A stretch of 64,000 nt of DNA from Algoriphagus marincola DSM 16067. GTDB taxonomy: Bacteria > Bacteroidota > Bacteroidia > Cytophagales > Cyclobacteriaceae. The stretch's first letter is position 1. Each line of letters starts with the position of its first letter. The position numbers and the translations under genes are program-made. A model generated the notes under the pieces. The model was not told where the DNA came from. It saw only the letters and a list, made by a program, of their open reading frames with translations, and made no database searches. This document shows, one piece after another, positions 34,062 through 43,171 of the stretch. Where the stretch lies: the NCBI RefSeq assembly GCF_000429405.1, contig NZ_AUBU01000003.1, positions 248,001-312,000 of the forward strand, given 5' to 3'.

Positions 34062-35465
34062 TCAATCGGTCCTTGTTTCCAGATATCTTTTGAATTGGTT
34101 CATTACCCAAAGATGAAAGCGTGCCTGTGTATTCAGGTAAAGTATCCAAGGAAGACGGGGAACGAACTCATGGATAGCTGATAGAATATAATTTCCGCCA
34201 AGAACACCTCTAAACTCCAACCAACCATAATCAAAGCGCTTCACTAGCCAGCCTCCAGTAATGTAAAACAACTGACGCTCTTGATCACTTCGATCCGGAA
34301 TCATGGTAAGCTGAAGCATGGGTTTCTTTCCCCATAGCAAATGAAATCCGATATCACCTCGCTCAGTCCTTTTTCCATTGATGAGAAATTTAAAAAAGCT
34401 AGGCAACCATAGATTATATCGATTTGCAACCCAAGCAGCAGAATGACCATTTTTATTACTCATTCGTTGAATGCTTCTGACCGTGTTTTTCATCCCCTTC
34501 TTGGGGTAAAACTTGGGTAGATTTGGCCTTTGATCGGATTCCAAAGCCTCTTTGACAGACTCTTCATAGGAGATATACTGAAGCTCTTTTAAATCAAATG
34601 CCTTTTTGGGATCAACCTTTAAGGTATGTACCAAGCTTTCTACCAAAGGAGACACCAGCTGTGGCGGGCTATCCCCAAACAAGCCAACCCAAAACTTGGA
34701 TAGCCCCAAGGAAAAAACAGGAACAGAGAAAATTATTCGCTTTTTCCCCAAAGCCGTGGCGGTTTTTGCCAGCATGGATTTGTAAGTTAAAACTTCAGCA
34801 CCTCCAATATCTATAGCCCGGCCATAAGCATCCTCATTGCCAATGCATGTATCGATAATTTGAAGTGTATTTCGCAGGGAAATTGGCTGTGTCTCCGATT
34901 CAGTCCATTGTGGACACATCAATACAGGCAATCGAGTAACCAAGTTTTTGATCATATCAAAACTTGAGCCTCCCGGCCCTACAATAATGGATGCCCTCAA
35001 GGCCGTGAGAGCAGCTGACCTAGAACCTAATGTATGCTCAACTTCGAGACGGCTTCTTAAGTGTCTTGATAAGGTACTTTCTGGTTCATCGGGTATCAGT
35101 CCACCTAAATAAATGATTTGCTTTACATGGTTGATATCTGCAGCTCTGCTGAAATTATCAGCTAAAAGCAGGTCTGTATCCTCGAAACTGCCCTGATTGA
35201 GCCTTGTGGAAGCATTCATCGAATGCACCAAATAAATGGCGACATCCACTCCTTTCAGAGCCTCCACCGTGGATGAAATCGAATAGAGCTCTACTTGTCT
35301 CCATTCTACTTCCATGTAAGGGTTCTTTTTTACTTTCCGACGGCTTAAACCGATGATTTTGTACTTGTGCTTGTATTTTTCGATAAACCAACTCCCAATG
35401 TAACCTCCTGCTCCTGCTATGGCGACGGTAATTCGAGTATCTGATTGGGAGCTGTCTTCTTGCAT
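34062..35465 (-). CDS. NAD(P)-binding SDR protein with C-terminal DUF2867
   Basis: 467 residues. The N-terminal extended-SDR domain starts VAIAGAGGYIGSWFIEKY and continues VDVAIYLVHSMNASTR; the catalytic Tyr-x3-Lys is not obvious. The C-terminal domain (about 320-467) with RYNLWLPSFFKFLINGKRTE and FHLLWGKKPMLQLTMIPDRS is DUF2867. This architecture is found in many bacteria as a putative NAD-dependent epimerase/dehydratase of unknown substrate. No membrane helix is evident. It is followed on the same strand after 60 bp by the aldo/keto reductase. Confidence 0.88.
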   Translation of the reverse strand: MQEDSSQSDTRITVAIAGAGGYIGSWFIEKYKHKYKIIGLSRRKVKKNPYMEVEWRQVELYSISSTVEALKGVDVAIYLVHSMNASTRLNQGSFEDTDLLLADNFSRAADINHVKQIIYLGGLIPDEPESTLSRHLRSRLEVEHTLGSRSAALTALRASIIVGPGGSSFDMIKNLVTRLPVLMCPQWTESETQPISLRNTLQIIDTCIGNEDAYGRAIDIGGAEVLTYKSMLAKTATALGKKRIIFSVPVFSLGLSKFWVGLFGDSPPQLVSPLVESLVHTLKVDPKKAFDLKELQYISYEESVKEALESDQRPNLPKFYPKKGMKNTVRSIQRMSNKNGHSAAWVANRYNLWLPSFFKFLINGKRTERGDIGFHLLWGKKPMLQLTMIPDRSDQERQLFYITGGWLVKRFDYGWLEFRGVLGGNYILSAIHEFVPRLPWILYLNTQARFHLWVMNQFKRYLETRTD

Positions 35466-35518
35466 AAAAGTAGATTTGATTATAAAACTAATTCAAATCC
35501 AGTCTGTTTTCGATTTTT

Positions 35519-36895
35519 TTATTTCGATGCATATTCCTTGGCTAAGGTGGTTGTATGGTACTTGGTAATCATATTTGGCACCTCCCAATCTGGCAAATTT
35601 CCGTTTTGATAGTATTCCAAAAATCGTTCGGTAACCTGAGCAAAGTGGGCCTCATGCCCATTGTGATAGCGATCAGGAATAATTACCCGATATTCACCAT
35701 TGCTTGATTCTTCCAAATCAATTCCTGGATAAGTGCTTTGAAGCGTCGTATTGACGGCATTTTCCAACTCAGTAAAATTTTCTCCCAAAAGTTGGACATA
35801 GAGTTCCGGACGGTAATTCTGCTCTTTTCCCTGTCGGATGACCAAATTGGCCTTGGTCCCACGCATCATACTGTAATGCGTATCCCCTGCCCCTTCAGGT
35901 GCCTGATAATTCCATATTACACTGACTTTGGCATGGATTCCTTTAAGTGTATAATTCATCTCTCCATTTGAATAGACCTCTAAGGATTCATTTTTGATAT
36001 CCTTTTGGAGAAAATCCGGAAAATCAGCTTTCCCAGTCACTTGACGAAATTGCTCCAAGCTAAGCGGCGTAGCCCATCTTTTGGCCGAAAGCATGGTGAC
36101 ATCGGTGATATCTACGATTTGATTGGGAAAAGCTTCCCATTGAATCAGGTCCACTAGGTGCGTAGTCACGTCAACAATTCCCTCACCCTCGATTTCCACA
36201 TCAAAAAACCAGTCAGGTCGGACCAAAGGAACTCCAGAAACATACTTGAAAAAGTGATGTACGGACTCCTTGGTAATTGCAGGCTTGTCTGGACTTCCCT
36301 TCTCCAACTCCCCAAAAACTTCCGGGATTTGAGAAAGCTCTTTTTGAAGCAGGGTGGTGATTTCAAAACGCTCGGTCATGATATCATAAACCAGCAAATC
36401 TTTCTCCTTGGCAATGGCAAAAGCCTGCTTCAGCTTTTCAAAACCTTCGCGATTAATGACCAAGGGCTTATCAGCATACACATGAATCCCATTTTGAACG
36501 GCTTCGAGGATGTAGTCTATTTTTTTATCATTTTTACCCGCTACCATCATCACATTGCCGGGTTTTTGGGAGATCATCTTTTTCAAGTAATCATCCCCTG
36601 CGTAAACTTCCAGATTCCAAGCGGTGGGATTTTCTGACCTTGTATTGTAAGACTCCAATCTGTTCAGATGATCTTTCAACTCATCTCCGGGAGGTGCAAA
36701 AATGTAAACCGTCGAATCCACCTGCGGATACATGGTCTTATGGATCAAGCCGGCATGAAAATGCCCAGGATCCAAAGTCATAATGGTTACATTTTGGATG
36801 GTGGATTCACTCATATTGCTTTCAGGTTCTGTCGAGCTACAAGCCCCGAACAAAAGGGCCGCAAAGGCCCAGATTGTATAACTTCTTAAATTCAT
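35519..36895 (-). CDS. Lipoprotein Gfo/Idh-type oxidoreductase
   Basis: 458 residues from the ATG at 36893-36895, chosen because it places a lipobox (MNLRSYTIWAFAALLFGAC). The Rossmann start is unusual: TIMTLDPGHFHAGLIHKTMY instead of the GxGxxG loop of Gfo/Idh/MocA enzymes. The cofactor-side helix and the K-P motif are present as HVYADKPLVINREGFEKL, and the C-terminal domain belongs to the type fused to this subgroup (DVTTHLVDLIQWEAF; GIHAKVSVIWNYQAPEGAGD). It is predicted to be a lipid-anchored envelope protein; whether NAD(P) is bound there is doubtful. It lies upstream of neither close partner, but within the exported sugar-related cluster that continues at 37141-40523. Confidence 0.85.
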   Translation of the reverse strand: MNLRSYTIWAFAALLFGACSSTEPESNMSESTIQNVTIMTLDPGHFHAGLIHKTMYPQVDSTVYIFAPPGDELKDHLNRLESYNTRSENPTAWNLEVYAGDDYLKKMISQKPGNVMMVAGKNDKKIDYILEAVQNGIHVYADKPLVINREGFEKLKQAFAIAKEKDLLVYDIMTERFEITTLLQKELSQIPEVFGELEKGSPDKPAITKESVHHFFKYVSGVPLVRPDWFFDVEIEGEGIVDVTTHLVDLIQWEAFPNQIVDITDVTMLSAKRWATPLSLEQFRQVTGKADFPDFLQKDIKNESLEVYSNGEMNYTLKGIHAKVSVIWNYQAPEGAGDTHYSMMRGTKANLVIRQGKEQNYRPELYVQLLGENFTELENAVNTTLQSTYPGIDLEESSNGEYRVIIPDRYHNGHEAHFAQVTERFLEYYQNGNLPDWEVPNMITKYHTTTLAKEYASK

Positions 36896-37066
36896 CGATA
36901 AATTTTTGAATGAATAGACATCATAGAAAAGCAAACTAAATTGCCCTCGAAAGCATCCCAATTTCACTATATTTTAGGTTTTAGGATTTTCATTAATTGA
37001 TTCCTGACTTGCCAAAGCCGAGAATGAGTAGGGCATGAATTCCCGCACAAAAACCAAAATAAGCAT

Positions 37067-37094
37067 GCTTCTAGCTTCTAGCTTCAAACTTCCT
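37067..37094 (+). repeat. Heptamer array 2 (four 7-bp units)
   Basis: Two GCTTCTA units, one GCTTCAA and one ACTTCCT lie end to end in the 173-bp gap between the two Gfo/Idh genes. The 7-bp phase and CTTC core match arrays at 17901-17928 (opposite orientation) and 47546-47573. Confidence 0.75.
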
Positions 37095-37140
37095 ACCCTA
37101 TGAGAAATAAAGGGAATTCAAAATTAGAAAAGATCAAAGA

Positions 37141-38511
37141 TTAAGCCTTCACATAATCCGTTCCCCAGGGTCTTCGCTGAGGTCTACTAAGATGGGTGTT
37201 GGCTTCCGGGTCATTGATAAACTCTTCTTTCACCGGGTCCCAAGCCAGTTTTCTTCCCAATTTCATAGCGATATGGCTAATCAAACAAACTGAACAAGCT
37301 CGATGTCCAATCTCTACTGGAGAAAGCAATTCGGCATTGCCCTGAATAGCTTCCAGCCAATTGCCATGATGCTCATCACTTCGGGTCAGTCGAATTTCAT
37401 TTTCTCCGATCTGAGAAGTCAGGATTTTTGGGTCTGATGCATCCAAAGCTTTAGCATTGTTGTTTTGGGAAACGGGATCAGAAGAGGAAGCCACATAATT
37501 TCCCCGGGAAACCCAAATCCATCCTTCAGTTCCTTCGTATCGAATTCCGTTTGGATAGCCTCCGGAAGTAAACATCATGACACCATTGTCGTATTCGGCC
37601 TTGACCATAAAGTCTCCATGCACATTCCAAAAACCTGAGCGTGGAAATTCTGCCACTGCCTCAATATACCTTGGCCCTGTAAATTCGGTATCCATTCCCC
37701 AAGCTGCTGAGTCAAAATGATGCTGACCCCAGCCTGTGATCATTCCCGCACCATAGTTTTCATGCCGCAACCACCCCGGACGGCTGTAGTCGTTTTGCGG
37801 ATGGACACCGATTTCAGTGTATGGAATCTCAGGCGTAGAACCCAACCACATCTCGAAATTCAAATTGGAAGGAATCGGCATGGGCGGAGCATCTGGACCC
37901 GATGGATCGCCGGGAAGTCCTATTCGCACGGTATGAAGCTTTCCGATTCGGCCATTTCTAACCAGTTCTGCCGCAATTCTGAATTGCTCGCTCGATCGCT
38001 GTTGTGTACCCAGTTGGAGTACTACACCAGTTTTGTTGACCACTTCAACCAATTGTCGACCTTCCTTGATGGTCAGAGAGGTGGGTTTCTGCACATAAAT
38101 ATGCTTTCCTGCCAAAGCGGCTTCCATGGCAGGCTGAGAATGCCAATGGTCAGGAGTGGAAATGATTACCGCATCGATGTCCTTATCGAGCAGCATTTCC
38201 CGGTAATCCCCGTATTGCTTCACATCCATGTATTTTTCGCCCAGCTTTTTGCTGTAGTAGTCTTCCACCAATTTTTTCCCATCTGCCATCCGCTTGCTGT
38301 CTACATCCGACACAGCCACAATTCGGGCTACATCATGCCTCCAAGTGCCGGGCAAATCATGGTCTCGGGCAATTCTTCCGCAACCAATCTGACCGATATT
38401 GATTTTATTGCTTGGGGCATTTTTTCCGAAAACGGAAGCCGGAACGATCGTGGGGAAACCGAAAGCTGCCCCTACCATGGCGGTTTTTTTCATAAAATCT
38501 CTTCTTTCCAT
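37141..38511 (-). CDS. TAT-exported Gfo/Idh/MocA oxidoreductase
   Basis: 456 residues. The N-terminus ERRDFMKKTAMVGAAFGFPT is a twin-arginine signal, so the protein is exported folded with its cofactor. The Rossmann motif GQIGCGRIARDH is followed by AVISTPDHWHSQPAMEAALA and the catalytic-type IYVQKPTSLT (QKP rather than EKP). The C-terminal domain has AGMITGWGQHHFDSAAWGMD and SDEHHGNWLEAIQG. It should oxidise a sugar or sugar derivative in the periplasm with tightly bound NAD(P). Its stop is the last gene of the run from the DUF6807 gene (25 bp upstream), which is expected to be in one transcript. Confidence 0.92.
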   Translation of the reverse strand: MERRDFMKKTAMVGAAFGFPTIVPASVFGKNAPSNKINIGQIGCGRIARDHDLPGTWRHDVARIVAVSDVDSKRMADGKKLVEDYYSKKLGEKYMDVKQYGDYREMLLDKDIDAVIISTPDHWHSQPAMEAALAGKHIYVQKPTSLTIKEGRQLVEVVNKTGVVLQLGTQQRSSEQFRIAAELVRNGRIGKLHTVRIGLPGDPSGPDAPPMPIPSNLNFEMWLGSTPEIPYTEIGVHPQNDYSRPGWLRHENYGAGMITGWGQHHFDSAAWGMDTEFTGPRYIEAVAEFPRSGFWNVHGDFMVKAEYDNGVMMFTSGGYPNGIRYEGTEGWIWVSRGNYVASSSDPVSQNNNAKALDASDPKILTSQIGENEIRLTRSDEHHGNWLEAIQGNAELLSPVEIGHRACSVCLISHIAMKLGRKLAWDPVKEEFINDPEANTHLSRPQRRPWGTDYVKA

Positions 38512-38536
38512 ATTCTTAGTGATTTATTACTTGGGT

Positions 38537-39505
38537 TTATTTTACAAATGCTCTCCAGTAAGCCTCGGCTTCTTCTGCCGTAAGATCCCCGTCAAAGACA
38601 ATCATCCGATACTTAAGGGAGTATCGCTTTTCTGGCTGAATTTCCCAGGATTCATGACGGATGGGACAAAATTCGATGAATACATTTCCTTTTCCATCAT
38701 ATTGACCCACAGGCCAAACACGCAAGGGTTCGGGATGGGCTTTGTTGGTATTGTGGCTCAGAAAAAGAATCCCACTTTGCCCTTCGGGTGAGTCGGTTTT
38801 TCCCTTGACAATAATCCACTTAGCCTCAATGCCGTCGGCAGTTTTTCGATCGTGACCTTCTGAAGTCAAAATAATGCTGTTGTCATCTCCCCATACTTCC
38901 GTAGCTCTGAAACCTATTCCTCCTCCGTATCGGTAATCATCCAAAAGGATGCCTCCGGGGATTTTGGTGGAAATAGTCGTGGTATAATCGACCATGTATC
39001 GGCCTTTGTCAGCTGGCTTCAATTTGATTCGCAAATCTTCCTCGATCGCCAATCTTTCTGACTCGGGAGCCTTCAAATCAATATGATTCTGCCGCACATT
39101 CAACTCTGCTGCACCGCCGGCTACTTTTTTGGAAAGAATATGGGAGAAATCCACTCGGCCCTTTTCATCTCCCAAATTCCAAAAATCCACCTCTCTCCCA
39201 CTGATGGTAGCCCGGGTCCAAGGTCCCCAAATGCCATAGTGATGGTAATGATCTTTTGGTTGAATCCGACTGAGAACTTGTCCACTAGGAGAACTAATGG
39301 GGTGGATAAAACCGGATTTGCTAAAGGCTTCTTTGACACCCTCAGGAACAGGTTCTTTGACCGTCTGATAGCTTAGAACTTTCTTTCCTTCAAAATAAAA
39401 GTCCACTCCCTTTTCGGATTCCTTAAGCTCAACTTCTTGCGCAAACGATCCCGTAGAAAAAAGGGCGAAAAATAGCACGGAGGTCAAAATTCTTTTGAAA
39501 GACAT
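38537..39505 (-). CDS. Exported DUF6807 (PmoA-family) protein
   Basis: 322 residues with a signal peptide (MSFKRILTSVLFFALFSTGS). Conserved features of the PmoA/DUF6807 group are present: HPISSPSGQVLSRIQPKDHY, HHYGIWGPWTRATISGREVD, DDYRYGGGIGFRATEVWG and EFCPIRHESWEIQPEKR. No catalytic activity is established for this group, though members sit in polysaccharide or sugar clusters and next to Gfo/Idh and ThuA genes, as here. The His-rich beginning suggests a metal or sugar site. It precedes the TAT Gfo/Idh gene by 25 bp on the same strand and diverges from the ThuA gene. Confidence 0.87.
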   Translation of the reverse strand: MSFKRILTSVLFFALFSTGSFAQEVELKESEKGVDFYFEGKKVLSYQTVKEPVPEGVKEAFSKSGFIHPISSPSGQVLSRIQPKDHYHHYGIWGPWTRATISGREVDFWNLGDEKGRVDFSHILSKKVAGGAAELNVRQNHIDLKAPESERLAIEEDLRIKLKPADKGRYMVDYTTTISTKIPGGILLDDYRYGGGIGFRATEVWGDDNSIILTSEGHDRKTADGIEAKWIIVKGKTDSPEGQSGILFLSHNTNKAHPEPLRVWPVGQYDGKGNVFIEFCPIRHESWEIQPEKRYSLKYRMIVFDGDLTAEEAEAYWRAFVK

Positions 39506-39587
39506 AGAAATTTCAGGTTATTGGGATTGTGTTTTTGAAGTTATTAAAATCTCTTAAAAAGCCCCGAACTACTAACCCAATATACCT

Positions 39588-40523
39588 ATGATCAGAGCTA
39601 TTATCTACGGAATCGTTTTCTTGTTTTCGCTCCAGCCTTCCTTTGGTCAAAGCCTTCCCGAAGTCACTTTGGATGAGGATTGGAGGCAGAAAATCAAGGA
39701 TTTGGCTCCCGAAAAACCCACCTTTCCATCTTCAAAAAAGAAGAAGGTTTTGGTCTTTTCCCTTCATACCGGCTTCAATCACTGGGTAAGACCTCACACT
39801 GAAGAGGTGGTTAAAATCCTCGGAGAAAAAAGCGAAGCATTTGAAGTCATCGGTACCAGAGATATTGATTACATGGAATTGAAGAACCTGAAAAAATTCG
39901 ATGTATTAGTGTTGAATAATACCAATTCCAAACCCGACAAACGCAATCTTTTTTGGGATGAGCTAAAAATTCAATCCTACGGCGATTCAGTAGCCATCAT
40001 GCAAAAAGCGCTGGAATTGGAAGAAAATATCCGCAAATATGTGTCAGATGGAGGAGGTCTCTTGGTCCTCCATGGAGGAAATACCATCCTCAACAACTCT
40101 ATGGACTTCAGTCGCCTTTTGGGAGGAAGCTTTGATTATCACCCGCCACAACAAGCTTTTCAAGTAAGGTTGGAAAACCCAAATCATCCCTTGGTTCAGG
40201 CTTTTTCACCTGAAGGATTCAATCACGTAGACGAACCCTATTTTTACAAAAATGCCTATGAGGAAGGTGATTTCACTCCACTTCTATATTTCAACAATTC
40301 AGAAATCACGGGGCAACGTAAGGGACAGGAAAAATCCGAAGGAAAAACCTACGTAGCCTGGATCAGACCTGAAGGCAAGGGAAAAGTCATGTACGCCTCC
40401 CCATCCCACAATGCCCAGAGTTTTGATAACCCTCAATTGCTCCAATTCTTTCTGGATGGAATGCAATATGTGGCTGGTGATGTAGACTGTGATGAAACTC
40501 CTATCGGGAAGATGAAACCCTAA
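39588..40523 (+). CDS. Exported ThuA-domain protein
   Basis: 311 residues with a signal peptide (MIRAIIYGIVFLFSLQPSFG). The ThuA domain (about 50-295) has a class-I GATase-like fold: KVLVFSLHTGFNHWVRPHTE, FDVLVLNNTNSKPD, GGGLLVLHGGNTILNNSMDF, NHVDEPYFYKNAYEEG and GKVMYASPSHNAQSFDNPQL. ThuA was named from trehalose utilisation in Sinorhizobium, where the Gfo/Idh enzyme ThuB makes a 3-keto sugar. Here it diverges from the DUF6807/Gfo-Idh pair, so a keto-sugar role is a reasonable inference. Its 3' end overlaps the convergent amine-oxidase gene by 4 bp. Confidence 0.9.
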   Translation: MIRAIIYGIVFLFSLQPSFGQSLPEVTLDEDWRQKIKDLAPEKPTFPSSKKKKVLVFSLHTGFNHWVRPHTEEVVKILGEKSEAFEVIGTRDIDYMELKNLKKFDVLVLNNTNSKPDKRNLFWDELKIQSYGDSVAIMQKALELEENIRKYVSDGGGLLVLHGGNTILNNSMDFSRLLGGSFDYHPPQQAFQVRLENPNHPLVQAFSPEGFNHVDEPYFYKNAYEEGDFTPLLYFNNSEITGQRKGQEKSEGKTYVAWIRPEGKGKVMYASPSHNAQSFDNPQLLQFFLDGMQYVAGDVDCDETPIGKMKP

Positions 40524-41767
40524 TGAGTAGGCATGTAGGAATGAATAATAGCCTGTGCTGCCGTACGCCCTGAAGTCATTGCGGCATTGATGGAGCCATT
40601 TAGAAGGTAATCTCCTGCTAGAAAGACCTGATCTGTGATTTTGCAAGCCGTAGGTGCAATCTCATATTTCATATCATCCACATGAGGGAGTGCATAAGAG
40701 ATTTCATACAGCTTTAGAAACTTGAAGTATTCCGCCTTCACTCCTGAAATCTTTGAAAGTTCTTGTTGCACCTTCGAAATAAGCGTTTTCTGATCCATAT
40801 CCGCTTCTAAAACTGTGACTGATAGCAAAGAACGGTCTCCATTTGCATAAGCCTCAGACACATCATCCATGAAGACGATATTATTGACCAAATGGTCACC
40901 TGGGAGCAATCCGATCATCGGCCTAGCCAGAAATGATCTCTGTAATGTAAAGTAAAGGTTGCAAACCTTGCGAGGGCTTCCAAATTGTCCCTGTAGTTGC
41001 TTCATCACTCGGTCAGGCTGTACAGCAATGATTACTCGATCCGCAATCAAAGTTTCTCCATTTTCCAGATGGATTACATTTCCCTGTACTTCTTTCACAG
41101 GATGATTAAAATAAATCTGTGTCTCACTCAATTGCTCCCGGATCATAGTAGGAATTTCTCCCATTCCTTTCTCAGGAACCGCCGCATGTCCTTGGGCAAA
41201 CATCTTGAATACAAACTCAAACATCCTAGCCGAGGTATTCAAATGCTTTTCTAAGAAAATTCCTCTAAAGAAGGGAGAAAAGAAATTCTCAATAATCCGA
41301 TCCGAAAAGCCATAATTCTTCAGATATTGATGGGTGGGGATATTTTCTCCGGCAAAAATCTCCTGGTTCGATTTATTTTTTAACTCCTGGGTAAGGGAAA
41401 ACATTTTCACCTTATCCATAAAAGTCCCAACCTTAGAAAAGGCCATACTGACCACTTTCAGCGGATTTCTCATTGGGTCTGAAATAATGTAAGTATCATT
41501 TTGATCAAAAATGACAGCACCCGGGTCGAAAGTTTTCAGGTGAAGAGCCTGAAAATCCAGATACTTTTTAGCCTCTGGATAAGCAGTATTTAAGACTTGA
41601 AACCCATGATCTAAAAGAAATCCATCCACTTCATCGGTCTTCATTCTACCTCCGATTCGATCACTTGCCTCCAAAATAACAGGACGAAATCCAGCTCGCT
41701 CTAACTCAAGTGCCGAAATCAAGCCTGATATTCCAGCGCCGATGATGTAAATTTTTTCTTCTTTCAT
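40520..41767 (-). CDS. FAD-dependent amine-oxidase-family oxidoreductase
   Basis: 415 residues. The FAD Rossmann motif IYIIGAGISGLISALELERA is followed by the acidic VILEASDRIGGRMKTDEVDG, the standard opening of the flavin amine oxidase/protoporphyrinogen oxidase/phytoene desaturase superfamily. The C-terminal FAD-binding end is QVFLAGDYLLNGSINAAMTS GRT-like (short run shown). The middle (GMGEIPTMIREQLSETQIYF) also fits. The substrate is unknown, and no carotenoid genes adjoin it. It converges with ThuA (4-bp overlap). It is likely cytoplasmic, as no signal peptide is present. Confidence 0.9.
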   Translation of the reverse strand: MKEEKIYIIGAGISGLISALELERAGFRPVILEASDRIGGRMKTDEVDGFLLDHGFQVLNTAYPEAKKYLDFQALHLKTFDPGAVIFDQNDTYIISDPMRNPLKVVSMAFSKVGTFMDKVKMFSLTQELKNKSNQEIFAGENIPTHQYLKNYGFSDRIIENFFSPFFRGIFLEKHLNTSARMFEFVFKMFAQGHAAVPEKGMGEIPTMIREQLSETQIYFNHPVKEVQGNVIHLENGETLIADRVIIAVQPDRVMKQLQGQFGSPRKVCNLYFTLQRSFLARPMIGLLPGDHLVNNIVFMDDVSEAYANGDRSLLSVTVLEADMDQKTLISKVQQELSKISGVKAEYFKFLKLYEISYALPHVDDMKYEIAPTACKITDQVFLAGDYLLNGSINAAMTSGRTAAQAIIHSYMPTH

Positions 41768-41935
41768 AGTTCAAGGGTTCAAATCATTCTAATTACAAAA
41801 ATGGCCAAAATCTTCGAATCTGACCTGAATTTCTAACTCATGCGAATTCAAAGAGTTTTGCCAAATTTTGATGAAATCCATCAATGGTCTAGTCCTTTCA
41901 CCTGCAATTTCTTAAAATCACAAAAAAATTAGACC

Positions 41936-43147
41936 ATGCGATCCATCCTATTCATTTGCTTTCTACTATTCAGTTTCTCTGCTACCCAAGCGCAAACTTA
42001 CTTTCCAGAAAAAGGTAATTGGGAAAGAAAATCACCTCAAGAGCTAAACATGGACGCCTCAAAAATCCAAGAGGCTATTGATTTTGCAAAAACTCATGAA
42101 AGTGACGCAAACCCAAATTTAAAAATCGCTCACTATGAAAGTGGCTTCGGAAGGGAACCCTTTGGCTACCCCATCGGGCCAATGAAAGTAAGAGGACCAG
42201 CCACCGGCTTGATCATTTACAAAGGCTATGTAGTTGGTCAATGGGGAGATCCAGATCGGGTAGATTTGACTTTTTCTGTTGCAAAAAGCTTTCTATCAAC
42301 CACCGTGGGACTGGCTGTCCAAGAAGGCCTCATTCGCAGCGAACAAGATTTGGTATATCCATACATGGCACCGATCTATCCCTACTTGCCAGAGCGACCC
42401 TCCATCAATAAAGCTGACCATCTGGAAGAGGAGGACGTATTTGATCTTTTTGGAACAGAACACAACCGAAAAATCACTTGGGATCATTTGTTGAGACAAA
42501 CTTCCGATTGGGAAGGAAGTCTATGGGGCAAACCTGATTGGGCTGATCGTCCTGCTGAAGGAGTAGCACAGAAGCGAGCAAGACCGCAAAATGAACCCGG
42601 AAGCAAATATGAATACAATGACACTCGGGTAAATGTACTTGCTTTGGCTGCCATGAACATATGGAGAAAGCCTTTACCGGTAGTCCTCAAGGAAAAAATC
42701 ATGTATCCGATCGGTGCAAGTGATACTTGGAGATGGACCGGCTATGAAAATTCCTTTGTAATCATCGATGGACAAATCATGCAGTCTGTCAGCGGTGGAT
42801 CGCATTGGGGAGGTGGAATGATGCTTTCAGCTTGGGATCAAGCAAGATTTGGATACCTGACTTTACGAAATGGTAACTGGCAGGGAGAGCAGCTTATTCC
42901 GGAGACTTGGATGGAAAAATCCAAAACCCCCACTCCTGCCAATCCTAGCTATGGGTTTATGAACTATTTCCTCAATGAGGATCAAAAGCAAGTCCCCGCT
43001 GGTCCCAAATCAGCTTTTCTCCATATTGGAGCTGGCACCAATATGATCTATGTCGATCCTGAAAATGATTTGGTGGTGGTAGCTAGATGGATTCCGAATG
43101 GAGATAAGGCCGAATTGGTAAGGCTAATCCTAGAAAGCATTAAATAA
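41936..43147 (+). CDS. Exported serine hydrolase (class C beta-lactamase fold)
   Basis: 403 residues with a signal peptide (MRSILFICFLLFSFSATQAQ). The active-site Ser-x-x-Lys is TFSVAKSFLSTTVGLA at about residue 115, the Tyr-x-Asn motif is in KYEYNDTRVNVLALA and a third element is in SGGSHWGGGMML. These are the hallmarks of penicillin-binding-protein-like serine hydrolases and esterases. A periplasmic hydrolase of a peptide or ester is expected; no particular substrate can be assigned. It is immediately followed by a hairpin (43152-43171) whose T-run lies on the opposite strand, so it does not terminate this gene. Confidence 0.9.
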   Translation: MRSILFICFLLFSFSATQAQTYFPEKGNWERKSPQELNMDASKIQEAIDFAKTHESDANPNLKIAHYESGFGREPFGYPIGPMKVRGPATGLIIYKGYVVGQWGDPDRVDLTFSVAKSFLSTTVGLAVQEGLIRSEQDLVYPYMAPIYPYLPERPSINKADHLEEEDVFDLFGTEHNRKITWDHLLRQTSDWEGSLWGKPDWADRPAEGVAQKRARPQNEPGSKYEYNDTRVNVLALAAMNIWRKPLPVVLKEKIMYPIGASDTWRWTGYENSFVIIDGQIMQSVSGGSHWGGGMMLSAWDQARFGYLTLRNGNWQGEQLIPETWMEKSKTPTPANPSYGFMNYFLNEDQKQVPAGPKSAFLHIGAGTNMIYVDPENDLVVVARWIPNGDKAELVRLILESIK

Positions 43148-43171
43148 AAAAAGCCCCGGAAAACCGGGGCT
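43145..43171 (-). terminator. Terminator serving a minus-strand transcript
   Basis: AGCCCCGG and CCGGGGCT form a perfect 8-bp GC-rich stem with an AAAA loop, followed on the minus strand by a seven-T run. The plus-strand flank (AGGTGATCG) has no T-run, so it ends a minus-strand RNA coming from 43172 onwards, where no minus-strand gene exists. Confidence 0.88.

Noticed and set aside
37067..37094. Heptamer array considered as a CRISPR remnant
   Set aside because: Repeat unit is 7 bp with no spacers and no cas genes nearby.
41771..41790. T-loop-like GGGTTCAAATC suggesting a tRNA
   Set aside because: No acceptor or anticodon stems can be found around it.
43152..43171. Terminator of the serine hydrolase gene
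   Set aside because: No T-run on the plus strand; the T-run is on the minus strand, so it belongs to the opposite transcript.
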